DNA of 64,000 nucleotides from Apostichopus japonicus (lineage: Eukaryota; Echinodermata; Holothuroidea; Aspidochirotida; Stichopodidae), in the NCBI RefSeq assembly GCF_037975245.1, contig NC_092583.1, forward strand, positions 4,311,264-4,375,263, in the 5' to 3' direction. The notes beneath the pieces are model-generated. The model was not told where the DNA came from. It did no database searches and was given only the letters and a program-made list of their open reading frames with translations. The position numbers and the translations under genes are program-made. This document shows positions 51,174 through 63,560 of the stretch, piece after piece (position 1 is the stretch's first letter; the number at the start of each line of letters is the position of its first letter).

Positions 51174-54113
51174 TTATTTACAGGTGTACAATTCGTAGGA
51201 TATCTGGCACTTCCGACACACCACGTCACAACACCAAACAAACCGACAGTCGCACCTGTCGTCTCTAATGACCGTCTGCGTGTTATGACCCCTCCCACAA
51301 CACAAAAGTTCGCAGCCGTCGATCCCGTGTGACGTCAGATTGCATTCTCTCCCCACAGTGCCGAGCGAGCCGACGGAAGGGTTGTACTGGCAGTAGTCGG
51401 GCGACCTCTCGAAATATATCAGATCGTCCAAAGTCGGATCCTTAAAGTGCGAGTATCTGGGCTCTAGGACCTCTTTGTTAGCACGGTGTTCCCGCATGAC
51501 TTTGACTGCCATTTCGGCGGCGCTGTCGTATTTGACTTTTAAGATATTACCGAGCTTTCTGAACGACGCCATTTGCCACCAGCAGGTCTTGAGTTCGCAA
51601 CTGCCCGAGATCCCGTGACATTTGCACTTCAGTTCCATGTTGTTTAAGACCACCTGTAAAGTAAAGAGGGGGAACAACACATTTGTTTCAGTCAGCTGTT
51701 TAATCGATGTATGCATAATTATGACGTAATACCATGAAACCATGCTGCGAAACTAAGGCTGGTCAAACTAAAGGTAGGATGGGTACTTGGAAGGGTCCAA
51801 GTATGCAATCACTCATGAATGAATGAAAATAGTGTCGACTAAGTCCGTTTCAAATGACTTACCTCTATATTAATCCCATCCCCCCCCCCCCCAACAGAGA
51901 CACATACACGAAACGCACCTCACACCCTCACGCCTCGATAAAGACATATATTTCTAGGCTACGTGAACAAACCGTAACCGGGAGGAAGGGGTAAAAGTGT
52001 ATGGGTGTGGGGATAGGATAATAATAATAATTAATAATAATTTATTTTGTAAAGCGTAAAATCCACAAAAGTGGATAGGATGAAGCTTCTAGTTCATACT
52101 ATAAGCACAAGGCCGATTCTGTGGATGTGTACAATAATTGTCTGGATTATTCAACTGAAAACTGCAATCGTATTCTCCAACTGGTACAATAGACCTCCTC
52201 CAACACCCCCCCCCCCCCCCAAAAAAAAAAAACACACACACACTTTGCAACTGATTATGTTAGCTTCTCGATTTTCGCTTGGAGTGCCACCGAATTTGTT
52301 ATAAAAGAAAACAGGCGGAATACGTGGTTTCATATTAATTGGTTTCTTATTTTACTATTTTAAGCAAAGTCAAATAGAATGAAAATGATGTCGATAATTT
52401 TAGTCTATTTGTTTCAATATACTTAAGGTATCAGGTAAATGAAACTATGTTCGGTAAAACGGCGTTCCTTACCTGTCGACCAGCCTCATTGTTATGCCTG
52501 TTCATCTGACCTCTGGCCCGGTAAGTCAAATCCTGTGGGATCAGAAAATCTCTGCTGAAGCGAACCCCATATCGTACATCCTCGCTGCATCCTCCCCAAT
52601 GCCACGTATCATTTGGGATGATTTCCATATCGGAGCCAACTGGAAAGACAAAAAGAAAATTGTAATAATTTTGACGTAACAAACTCAATTTTAACTTGTC
52701 GTTTTATAGAACAAACAACCGCAATTTTCAATTTGAAATATTTAGAGTCTCAAAATATGCTTTAATTACGAATCATTCTATTTCGACTCTGCAAATTTAT
52801 CTCATTGTTTAGAACAATTATTTTCAAAATTGACTTTTACGGTTTAGGCGTTGCCACGACGACTGAACAAGAGGAAATTGAGAAACTTCGCTTTTGCCAT
52901 TTCAAATAGAGGAATAGTTTCTCTCCTGAAGAAGCTACTGTTTGGAAAGAAACATCCGGCCCGCTAGCTAACCTTTTGGTTTTTGTATTGTTAGATTTTG
53001 TTGATTTTATTTTTTAACATTTTAGCGGCTTTTGATGTACAAATGTTGTACGGACTTGTGTTAACATCGTTTTGACCAGTCCTGAAATTCATCACACACA
53101 CACACATGTTTGTGTTTCATTCAGACCGAGGACCCCATTTTTTTTTCCATTGTTCAAATCCGCGTACCCTAACTTTAACAATACCCCACACAATAGAATT
53201 CTTCCGAGGACGTGGTGATTCTTTAGAAATCACAACCGAGGACCTGAAATTCTTTTGTTCAAGTCCTCGGTCAGATAGAAACACAAACGCACACACACAC
53301 AATAGTACTCACGTTGTGGTCCTTTATGACGTCGGTCACATCCACAACTGAGATGATCTCCTCGTGCGCATGAGCGGGAGATTGAATGGACCAATCCGGC
53401 TGCGAGTATAGAGTTGACAAAAGCTGTTTCCCGAGAACCTTTTAGTAGAGAAATGGAAATATTATATCAAGATCAGAGAAATGTCGAAGTATTTCATAGA
53501 ATGGTTATTCCATCGCTGTGTTTTGCATTTCACCACATATATACTACTGCATATGAGTACACGCAGACAAACATATATAAACTTTTCTTAATATATATAA
53601 GCCGATTCCTCTATATTTTCGTAACGAAAATTTAAAAACAAATAATTAAAGCTTTCCCATTTTCTGGGTTTGGACAAGACATTCAAGGAAAAACCTGAAA
53701 ACGTAAAAAATATTTTGACGTTATTGTTTTTTTGTTTTTTGTTTTTGTTTTTACCAACGTCATTTCTCTAAGTTCCCGGTTCTAGTTATGGCCCGTTTAC
53801 ACGTGAACATGACGTCACCATTTTATTTAAAGGCGTGAGTATTGAGAATCTCATTGAGTCCATTTACTCACCAATATTTAGTACATTCCCAAATACAGAC
53901 TCGTCGCCATCTATCGTGCTGCAATTCCATCTCCGTCCTTCGAATTGTACCTGGCACTCGAAGATGCCGATTCTAGCGCCCTCTGCCACGCTTGGCATCA
54001 TTTCAATGTTTGACTGACAGAATCTTAACACTTTCTCGTTACGTAATCCAGGGATGGACGTGCACTCCATGTCGGCAGGCTCGAGGTTGGCGGTATACCC
54101 AGTACCCATAACC
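51174..54113 (-). CDS. Wnt3: Wnt3-family secreted ligand (exons 2-5; first exon not found)
   Basis: A secreted lipid-modified ligand for Frizzled/LRP receptors. Exons in transcription order: 54113-53872, 53438-53313, 52639-52473, 51653-51174 (stop 51176-51174). All phases match. Diagnostic segments are [20 protein letters not shown] and [10 protein letters not shown] (exon 2), [15 protein letters not shown] (exon 3), [14 protein letters not shown] and [11 protein letters not shown] (exon 4), then [17 protein letters not shown] with the serine that Porcupine acylates, [19 protein letters not shown] and the C-terminal [17 protein letters not shown] and SHGIDGC favour Wnt3 over Wnt1 and Wnt4. 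The signal-peptide exon is needed because the 54113 acceptor enters mid-codon; I could not find it to the right and it may lie past 64 kb. The ATG inside exon 2 is not a start. Confidence 0.93.
52206..52232. repeat. Poly(C)/poly(A) junction tract
   Basis: Fifteen C followed by twelve A, the reverse complement of the T-run/G-run junctions seen elsewhere in this window. In the Wnt3 intron between exons 4 and 5. Confidence 0.9.
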
Positions 54114-55783
54114 CTGGGGAATCAAATAAAGGAAATATATATACAATCATTGGTAAAGTTAAGCAGGTCATTGCCAGAATTTATTAAGCTCCAAAATGCA
54201 TTTTCCCTGCTACATTTGAAACATTTCCACTAACCTACGCTAACATCATGTTTTTGTATAATTAGAAACAAAGAAAACTTTGTGTCTGGGAATAATTTGG
54301 AATATTTAGAACGTTTAGGAATGTACATTAAGAGAACATTTTTGCCATTTTAGCACGCCAAGAGATGGCGGCAACACTTACGACCTTTAAATATCCACTG
54401 TGGAACTGTGAAAGTGAAAAGAATGCCGGGAAACTAGGCTACGAGCTTGAAAGAGGGAGCTCATCTTAATCGGCAAGACACAGCTTCCTTATTTTCACAC
54501 TAAAATGTATCAACACACGTGGTCTCAGAGACAGATAATAAATGCATTTTATTAGCCAAATTTTTAAATTAGTTTCATTCAATTTTTTATTAGTAAAGAA
54601 CTTCCGGCTTTTTAATGGGCTGGATTAATCAGACTTCAACTACTTCTATCTCTCTAGTCAAGTTAAGTCAACGAACAGTTAAGCATATAATTTATTATCA
54701 CAATAAAAACACGTAACGTTATTTTAAAGCTTCAAACTGAATTGATAATGAACAGATTGTTCATCTTAAACAAAATAAAACAAATGTAACCTGTCGGGCC
54801 CAATTCACTGAGTAGGTGTCCACTTATTCGGTGTACGATATTGATTTATAGATTATGGTTAATTTGCCAATAAGTTTTGTATAGAACAACTGCATATAGA
54901 ATAACATAATATCGACTCCTTTTTATCCCTCTTCCTTGAATCCGTCTCAGCAGCCATTTATTTTTCGAAGAAAATTCGCACAGACCCCTCGTGCCATTTG
55001 ATTAAGTAATTCAACAGTTACGTGCTCTCTTCACGAGGGCTTTACTAAATCGATCAGCTCGTTCTGATGGGTCCGCCGTATACTTTCGCTTGAAAGACCC
55101 CTATCATAGATGGGATTGTCTGTAGGACATGATACTCAGTTAGTATATCTATCCATGAATAGCTTACTGCAGGGTGAGTTTTCATAATCGCTATAGGTTG
55201 ACCAGTGGGAGCTAACGCCTGTCCCTAGAGACCAGTTTAACCCACGGAAGGGACATCCCTTTCATAGGGGAGAATATACACCATTGTGGAGAACAATAGA
55301 AAGTGTGAGGCTACGGCACCAGTGACGACTGCGTGGAGCCTACGAACAATAGGCTTCTACTAAAGGCTTTAGTGGGAAGGAGTTAAGCGAGCTAACTGCG
55401 TTAATCCTAAGTATATAGCTGATAGGAAAGTATATACAGCTTAGAAAATTGGCTTATTTGGATCAAAATAAACCGTGACTGAAGACCGATCGGTAATGCC
55501 AAACAGATAGAGAGAGAGAGAGGGAGAGAGATTTAATAGAAATTGAACAAGAAAACATCTTAATTGGCTTAACACTAATTGAGCACAAACGCCGGAAGCA
55601 GATACTATATAGTTGTAAGCTTGAAATTACTCACGTTACACTTATTGGAAGATTGACTTGATACCTTTTGCGTAACCAAAGTTGTAAACCGTGCAGGGAA
55701 TGGGAGGGGTGGGGTGGGTGTGGGGGTAGTGGAGTATGGTGAAGTCAAACGAAAGACACGAGATGCTGAAACCTGCTTCGAAT
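54114..55783. other. Upstream of Wnt3 exon 2, no gene recognised
   Basis: Probably Wnt3 intron 1. Mostly AT-rich; a less AT-rich stretch lies at 55180-55400 without recognised features. A GA-rich simple repeat lies near 55508-55532. No signal-peptide exon was recognised. Confidence 0.4.
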
Positions 55784-55817
55784 TTATGCAAGCAACGCCG
55801 TAATTTCGGATGTTATA

Positions 55818-55903
<86 letters not shown>

Positions 55904-55945
55904 CATATTACGTTTTCAATTATATATATATATATAGAAATATAT

Positions 55946-55986
<41 letters not shown>

Positions 55987-56020
55987 TATAACATCCGAAA
56001 TTACGGCGTTCCTTGCATAA
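55784..56020. repeat. Foldback element: 40-bp inverted arms around (TA)n
   Basis: The arm 55784-55823 (TTATGCAAGCAACGCCGTAA...) is the reverse complement of 55981-56020 with one mismatch over 40 bases. The interior is mainly TA repeats, with ACATATTACGTTTTCAATT at the centre. The whole 237-bp unit could fold into one long hairpin. Confidence 0.92.
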
Positions 56021-56150
56021 TATATATATATATATATATATAAATGAAAATCGTAATGAGTTTGAAAATCAAGAACAGTGAAAAAACTCTCAGCCTCCAC
56101 CGGGATTCGAACCACGGGCCTATATATATATATATATATATATATATGAA
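56021..56150 (-). repeat. TA tracts flanking a tRNA B-box-like fragment
   Basis: Between two TA runs (56021-56042 and about 56121-56148) the minus strand reads GTGGTTCGAATCCCGGTGGA, a B-box-like sequence. No A box is visible. Likely a SINE remnant. Confidence 0.5.
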
Positions 56151-59100
56151 CTGTGTGTGGTTTCCTCGGTATCTTTTTCATATTCCATGTGACTTAAATA
56201 CCTAGAACTGTCAAAAGCATTGCTTTCATCTTTTGTTGAGTGTACAGAAAATGATTGAAATCGAGAAAAAACATTAAGGGTAATATCTGGTTCAAATATG
56301 TTTAGGGAAGCCATTCAATTGTTCCATTTTGAATGGAGAGATTAAGTTATCCCATTCATTCATAACAAACGGCTGTTGATAAAAGGTTGTGCAATAGAGA
56401 GCGCACCTGACTAACAAACACAACTCCAGGCATACATCTGTCATAACCTAGTTAGTTAGAGGGCTCAAAATATTCATCTATTTAAGGGAAAGTGCTCACA
56501 AAAAAAGGAATTTATTTTATTCGAAGAAGTCATAAGGTAAAAAAACACAGTCAGATTAACTAGGCTATTGGGATTTGATTTCCGTTCAAATTCCGCCCTC
56601 TTTAACATATTATTCTTGGGACCGTTTTTTCTTTCTTCTTTTTTTTCTGGGGTATAGGCCAATACGTGAATAGTACAAACAAACATATATAGTTCATTTC
56701 CACTATGATACATGTTCCATACAGCAACATACGATATCACCATACGTCGTACATATTAAATTTAACCTCACCTGAATATAAATCCAACGGAATTTAAATT
56801 CAAGTATATCTTTATAGGCAAGATTTAGCGATTAAAGAGGGATTGTTTTTGTTTTGGCATTCTTGCTGAAGTTGAACAAAATAACATATTTTGACAGAAC
56901 GATGGCATTTATATCCTATGATTGATTACAATTAGCATAAAGTTACAAAAAATGATGATTCTGACGTCATTTCATACGTCTGTCAAATGTTTAAAAGTTA
57001 TAAAAGATATTCGAAATCGAAACAGACACAGGAGCATAACCGACGATCACCCTTCTGGGTTTTTTTTTCCCTGTTATTCTTTTCTTTTCTTTCTATCCTG
57101 TTGTTGACATTTCGACATTTAAATTCTTCCCGTACGGTCGTGCACCTATTGAGTCAATTGGCTGTCAAATGGTTGAAGAGCGGATGGATGGCGACTTTTG
57201 TGACTTTGTATAAACTATTCAAAGTTTTGACAGAGATGGGATGGAGGGGAAAATAGATCGGGACAGATCACCCAAAACGCTCTCTGAGTAGGTAATCGTT
57301 TGAAATGTTTCACAAAGCTGCATGATGGACCTGCAGGACTGTCCGCTAAAATGCTCTATTGATTTCTTTTTTTTTTTTCTTTTGGAAATCAAATCTCTGA
57401 ATTTAACGCTTGACTAATTTGATACATGAAAAGGCTTTTGGTGGTTACAAAAAGGATATACTAAGAGAAGGCATCCTACGGTACATTAATCCAATGTTGT
57501 CACATGTGGCTTGGAAAAAAGGATGACGAAAGATCACTGAAAGTAGACCACACCTGTTTTCTTACATTTTCACACCTGAAGGGATTTCGATACTTTGTAA
57601 GAGACGGGAAAATGTGCAGTCGCGGTCTTTTACCTCCATGTTACCACCCCTAGGCCTGCCCCTGTGAACGGAGAAGCTCGCAACGAGCATCTCTGCTCGG
57701 TATTTGTATGTCAAAGAACAGTTAGCAGGGTGCTTAACATCATCTTGTGAAGCATTCTGCAACTCTTACAATTTCCTTACCCCAGCTTCTCACCCCATCC
57801 AGGTAATACTGTTTACTTTAGTACATCGACAGGGTCTGACGGAAGGGCGAGAGGGGATCTGGGGATTACATCCCGAGGCCCAGGGGATGACATCCGGGGG
57901 GCTGAGGGTCAATAAGAGGGCCTCAAGGAATGTGTGATAAAGTATAACTATAATGTATTCTCATGTTGATAATTAGAGTTACGGCGAGTTGAAGAGAAGT
58001 ACAGTTGTAATAGAAAAAGGCATTACGCAATACAAACACAGACTTACCCAATCAAGTGAAAGCTCTTGAACAATTGGTTTTTTTTTTTGCTCAAATTAGT
58101 TAATCGGTGTAGACGGACATGATTACAAATATTATTAAGGCCCTCTTACAACTTGAGTGTTTCGTGGTTCAGTTTCATTACCGATATTTTACCAAAACAG
58201 GCGTCAGCGGTCTGATATATTTGAGCTTTATTTTCATGATTGTTATATATAGACCATGAGTACAATAATTGTGTAAACACTCGAAAACTTGAAAACTCAT
58301 ATCGATGCTGTGAACAACATCCAACCGGGTGTTTCGTGCTGCTAAACTTCCATTAACCTTCAACTAGTTTCCCTATACTAAACCAGGCGTCAGAGATCTG
58401 ATACATTCGCATAGCATATTTCGTTGGGGTGGGGAGGGGAAGGGGGTTGAGATGAGTAAACGAATGTGTTAATTTATATAAGCTGATGTGTACGTATAAA
58501 AGATGAACGCAATCACGGAATCGTAGTGATGTTGTGAAAACAAACACACACAAAAACAGCCAGGTTTATTTCAATTAGATAAAACCGCCGAAATTGGCAA
58601 GCTTGTTGATATCGCGATATTTGTACCGTTTGTCAACTTGTAGCTCTGACAATAACAATGACAGGAGATACGTGAATAAAAAAGTCAAAACCACTTTCTT
58701 TCTTTTTTTGTTCCTTTCCATAAAAGAAGGTTAAAAAAAAGGGAACTTCTATGCCTATATTTACACGAAACTGAAGGAAGCGCCCGAGTATTTCTTTCTC
58801 ATGTAAACTAACCTGATCGTCTGATAAACGGTCCAACAGTTTTTATTAGCATTGGTGACGAGTCTCTATTGAAAGAATCTTAAATCAAGACATTTTAATG
58901 ACATACAACTCCGAAATATTCCTGCCACGCACATGTCAAGTTTACATACAACAGTTTGAAGAAAGCAGGAAGATATACGACACTGGTTGCTAGGTTCAAG
59001 TTAATGGGGTAGTGACAGATTATATAGCGTGTTGAATTTCGTGGAATTGGTAATATTGGTTTTACGATGCTAATATATCAGTGCTGCACCCTATTGAAAC

Positions 59101-60006
59101 AGGTACTGATAACCTTCTTGAGTAATCTTACATAACAGTCATCTTCTCAGTTAGCTTGGCAGAATCACAAAATGTCATTTTTCTCTTCTCGAACCTTTCA
59201 TGTTTGAATTAACCGTTAACTGTAATAATAATATTTCTACCACAAACGATATCAAATATTTTCTGAAGCTGACACTATATATGAATACAACATTACCGTC
59301 TGAAACAACCACAGGACATAATCGCACATACCGCCAAGAACGCCAGATCATCTACGTATTTTTGAGGGCATGATTTAAGTGATAATTTCTGACGGCTTTG
59401 TTCAAAGTTAAATACTTCATGCTTTCAACGTTCCTGTCTCGTAGACGCACACGTCGACATACTAACACATACATACAAACGTACCCACACGAAACGTCAA
59501 AAAAATTTCAACATCATTAATTGAGGGCGTGATAATTGTTTTTATATCTTAATAAACACTCAACGCCTTGAACTCAATAGCTGCATACAGGCTATATAGT
59601 TGTATACGAACTAAATAGTATAAAAAAAAGCATTTTAATAATATGCCGCAATAGAGAGGGGGAGAGATAGGAGGACTGTCCCTTTAAGAATTGTCGCCCA
59701 TCATTTTTACAATGTCTGCAAGTACCTCTTAAAATCACTTTTGTTTAAGAATAATTGTCACTCTGGTAAAATGGACGACTAAAGGGTCCAAAATATCACG
59801 GAAAAATGATTAATGTCTTGGTCTACACAAGGCGCGTTAATGCATGCCAGTGATGTATTATACACACCGAGTTACGACGACGAGAACGCTTGCTAACATG
59901 GCACATGAATTAACGTTACCCTTGTATATATTATCGTACATTTAATAAAAAACCGTCACGGTGATGTATATGAGTATGGCACGACTTCCCATCAAAACAT
60001 ATTTCT
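56151..60006. other. Noncoding, nothing recognised
   Basis: AT-rich DNA with homopolymer T runs (near 57061, 57366, 58079) and short ORFs without family similarity. A duplicated phrase near 58185-58215 and 58378-58405 (ACCAGGCGTCAG..TCTGATA) hints at an old local duplication. Confidence 0.45.
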
Positions 60007-60355
60007 CCGTACGGTGTATTATAACTATCATTAACCATTCTTGTCATGAAATACTCATATATTCAACACTCTTTAATATCCTCAGTTATGTCATTTCATT
60101 ACCTGTCGTAACACGTTTACCCATATTCACAACCACCCCCCCTCTCTCTCTCTCTCCCTTCCTCTCCCCCAGTTCCGTACGGTGTATTATAACTATCGTT
60201 AACCATTCTTTTCATCAAATACTCATATTTTCAACACTCTTTAATATCCTCAGCTATGTCTTTCCATCGCTGTCGTAACAATTTTACCCATATTCACACC
60301 CACCCCTCCCCTCTCTCCCACCCTCCCCCCTCTCTCTCCCTTCCTCTCCCCCAAA
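60007..60355. repeat. Tandem duplication, about 170-bp unit, two copies
   Basis: CCGTACGGTGTATTATAACT..TTAACCATTCTT..CAACACTCTTTAATATCCTC..CCCATATTCACA followed by a CT-rich tract occurs at 60007-60173 and again at 60175-60355, about 90 percent alike by eye. Confidence 0.92.
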
Positions 60356-61898
60356 TCGTCACTTTCATGTACCACATTCAGCAAGGAACATGTTTAGATG
60401 TGCTTCACTGGAACTTTCGCCTACATTTTATCTTAAGTCAACAAAAAGCGCATCAGGAACAGCATAATAAAGTTAGGTATAAACGTTCAATGGAGTTCCA
60501 CAATATGGAACCATAAAACATAACATGAAGTTTGTGGGACACAAAATTTTCCGCAGTGAACATGAACGGTTTACTACATGCTTATAGAGATAAAATGAAT
60601 TGGTTATATATTAGTTTGATGGGTTTCCAGTTTATGTAAATAAGATGTTTACGAGTTTGGGCGTTATGGATGTTGTAACGATTTCAAAATACAAGGTATA
60701 TATGAACGGGTATCAGTTACACGAAACTCTGATTCACACATTATGCGCTCATTTACTTTTTACAATTATCACACTGTCGGGTGGTTGTGGGATTTTATAA
60801 CTCTCATGTAGGGGTTCGGCCCCAAGAGAAATCATATGACGTCAAACGGTACGTTCTGAGGAATATTTAGACTATAAATTAGGTCAAAAATTAATCTAGA
60901 AGCAAGGTTGTGCCAAGAACTAGTGCAACCTTTTTTCTAATGTGCGGATGGAGGGGTTGAGGAGGGGGGGGTTTATCCTCCACCCCTGGGTCCGGGCCTT
61001 CATTGATACATACATGGATTTTGTTGAAAAATTATTCAGCTATCAAATATCAATTTTGTGTGCATCTCTTCCGTTCCATATCGGTATACTTAAATACGCA
61101 TTTAGTTTACACATAGTTGTAGTAAACCACGGATAATTAGCACTAATGGCTGATGGTCCCCGAGGTCAACCCCCATGGTGACCCAACTTTTGCGCCTTAA
61201 TCGTGTCAAGATGAAGCGATCTCGTGTAGGTCATCTTTCCCCCTGAAGTATTGGTTCCAAATTAAAGTCAGTTTCTGTTTCAGTGTTTGCGACCAATTCG
61301 GATGTATCACATACACAGATTGGTTGAGGTAACCGTTTCGGGTGTTTTGGTCTTTTATTTTATTAGTCCGATGGGTACAATCCGGATCAAAAAACAAAGA
61401 CATAAATCTATATTAACAGTGCTTGCTACATAAATGCCACTCAAAAGAAACCTTGATGGAGAAGACCGAATAATGCATTCCCGAAAGTATATATATGATA
61501 TGATTGCCAAAACTGGAAGTCTGGAAAATAGATTAGGGGAGGTCAAAAAACAGCACAAATAACCGGCTAGGCGAATGAACTCTGGTATATATAAAGATGG
61601 CGACAGACTATATCTGTGGCTGAACAGAGGAACGGATCATTTAAGTTTGGAAACATTTGCTTTAATCAAGGGGAGCGGAGGGGGGGGGGTGGTAAGAGAA
61701 GGATTGTAACATTGGTACATTCTCTTCTACACATTTTATTTCCAAATTTCATTGTAAGAAAGTTGGAAACTTTCTCCCGCCCCTCCCCCTCCCTCTCTAC
61801 ACAAAAAAAACCTTTTGTCTGTCTGAATTTCTCTCCCTCGGCTGAGAATATTTTTTTAAGTCAAACTTGACAAACAGCAAAGAATTGCTTTGTTAGAA
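60356..61898. other. Noncoding, nothing recognised
   Basis: No coding or RNA gene seen. G-rich patches lie near 60960 and 61680. Confidence 0.45.
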
Positions 61899-61980
61899 TG
61901 GGATCCGGGAACAAATGACCTTAAGGTTAAAAGCCCCTATGCCCTATCTGTGCTCTATACCAACTGACTTATCCACCATG
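61899..61980 (-). repeat. tRNA-like SINE head (minus strand)
   Basis: The reverse complement begins CATGGTGGATAAGTCAGTTG, continues GTATAGAGC (A box), has a GCTTTTAAC region resembling a Lys-type anticodon loop, then GTTCCCGGATCC near the B-box position. Arms do not pair well enough for a real tRNA. Confidence 0.5.
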
Positions 61981-63097
61981 CACCAGTCGGTTTTAGTTGT
62001 TCCTTTTAAAGTTAATTCATTCCCCTGTAACTGTTTTGGAACTCAACCGCATTCTTTGTTAGTCAAGACAAACTACAAAAGTTCGTAATTACATGACAAA
62101 AAGTATTGCGGTGCGCACATGTGATACTTTTTAAGTGAACTTGCCATGTACTTTTGATAAGCGATATAGAGTCATATGAATAAACATTTTTTTTTTTTTT
62201 TGGGGGGGGGGGGGTATTCTTCTGTTTAAAAGCATGCGAACATTCACCCTCATTGAAACAAAGCTAAATTAATTGCACTAACTAATTGAAACGAAGGCAA
62301 AGAGAAACCGCTCGAAATATGGAATTGATAGTAGTAGTAACGATGGTTTAGGACAATCTATTGTTAAGGGATTATATTAATATTAATATTGTTATTAATA
62401 TTTTTATGAATATTTTTATGAATTTTTTTATGAATTTTTTTTATGAATTTTTTTATGAATTTTGATATGAATTTTGATATATGATTTTGATATATGATTT
62501 TTATATGTTTTATTAATATTATTATCATTATGTTTTAGTAAAATAAATTGTATGATGTCATATGACAGAACGCCCTCTATTAACAAAGTTTTAGGATTAA
62601 GTGCGCCCTCCTTTTCCAAAGTTTTGAGAGAGAAACATGACACGTTGGCAACAAGTTCTGACATGATTGGCATTAACAGCGGGGGGTGTGTTAATGATTG
62701 AAAAGGTATCTTAATGAGGAGCTTAAGTAGAGTGCTCTTATGTAAGATGATAAGAATGATGGCGAAGCGGAAGTAAAGAAAGCTTTAGAAATGATTGCGA
62801 CGGATTATTGTAAAAAACCAATAATCACTTTGAAGATGGGATGAGGGTATTTTTCACTATACGGGTTTATTTGTGTCATAAGGAGACAGACGGACGTAGC
62901 TTAATTATGAAAGCAATGATTAAGGGGGGATAAGGGTACCCACGTGTATAACCTTATGTTTTTGATGGAAAAGGCTTACAGGCGTTTCATTGTTCTAAGA
63001 TTAAAAACAGAGATATTGGTGTGTTGTAAAACCCTTTATAAGATCACTCTGCATCGAAGCATCTCACTGTTCACATCGTTCCTCAGCCAATCTCAAC
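61981..63097. other. Noncoding; T/G junction tract and short repeats
   Basis: T15 followed by about 13 G lies at 62187-62214. A 14-bp-class repeat built on TTATGAATTTTTT runs from about 62395 to 62510 and grades into TATATGATTTTGA units. No gene recognised. Confidence 0.6.
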
Positions 63098-63525
63098 TCT
63101 TTGGACTTAGAATACTTTTGCTGTTCAACTATCTGAAAAGTTTGGACTTAGAATATTTTTGCTGTTCAACTATCTGAAAAGTTTGGACTTAGAATATTTT
63201 TGCTGCTCAACTACCTGAAAAGTTCGGACTCAGAATATTTTTGCTGCTTCCATCCTCTCAAAAGTTTGGACTTAGAATATTTTTGCTGCTCAACTATCTG
63301 AAAAGTTTGGACTTAGAATATTTTTGCTGCTCAACTACCTGAAAAGTTCGGACTTAGAAAATTTTGCTGCTTCCAACCTCTCAAAAGTTTGGACTTAGAA
63401 TATTTTTGCTGTTCAACTATCTGAAAGTTCGGACTTAGAATATTTTTGCTGCTTCAAACTTCTCAAAAGTTTGGACTTAGAACATTTTTGCTGTTTCAAC
63501 TATCTTAAAGTTTGGACTTAGTCAT
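63098..63525 (+). repeat. Tandem repeat, 41-bp unit, about 10 copies, ending 36 bases before an ORF
   Basis: Units start AAAGTTTGGACTTAGAATAT and continue TTTTGCTG plus a variable tail. Starts lie near 63098, 63137, 63178, 63220, 63264, 63305, 63346, 63388, 63427, 63469 and 63509 (partial). Two tail types occur, GCTCAACTATCTG and GCTTCCATCCTCTC. The TTGGACTTAG core is nearly invariant. Confidence 0.95.
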
Positions 63526-63560
63526 TTTTACGGATTCTTGATTTGGACGACATTCATATC

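Noticed and set aside
55736-56181. Open frames on both strands over the TA tracts
   Set aside because: They translate as Ile-Tyr repeats from a dinucleotide microsatellite and have no coding value.
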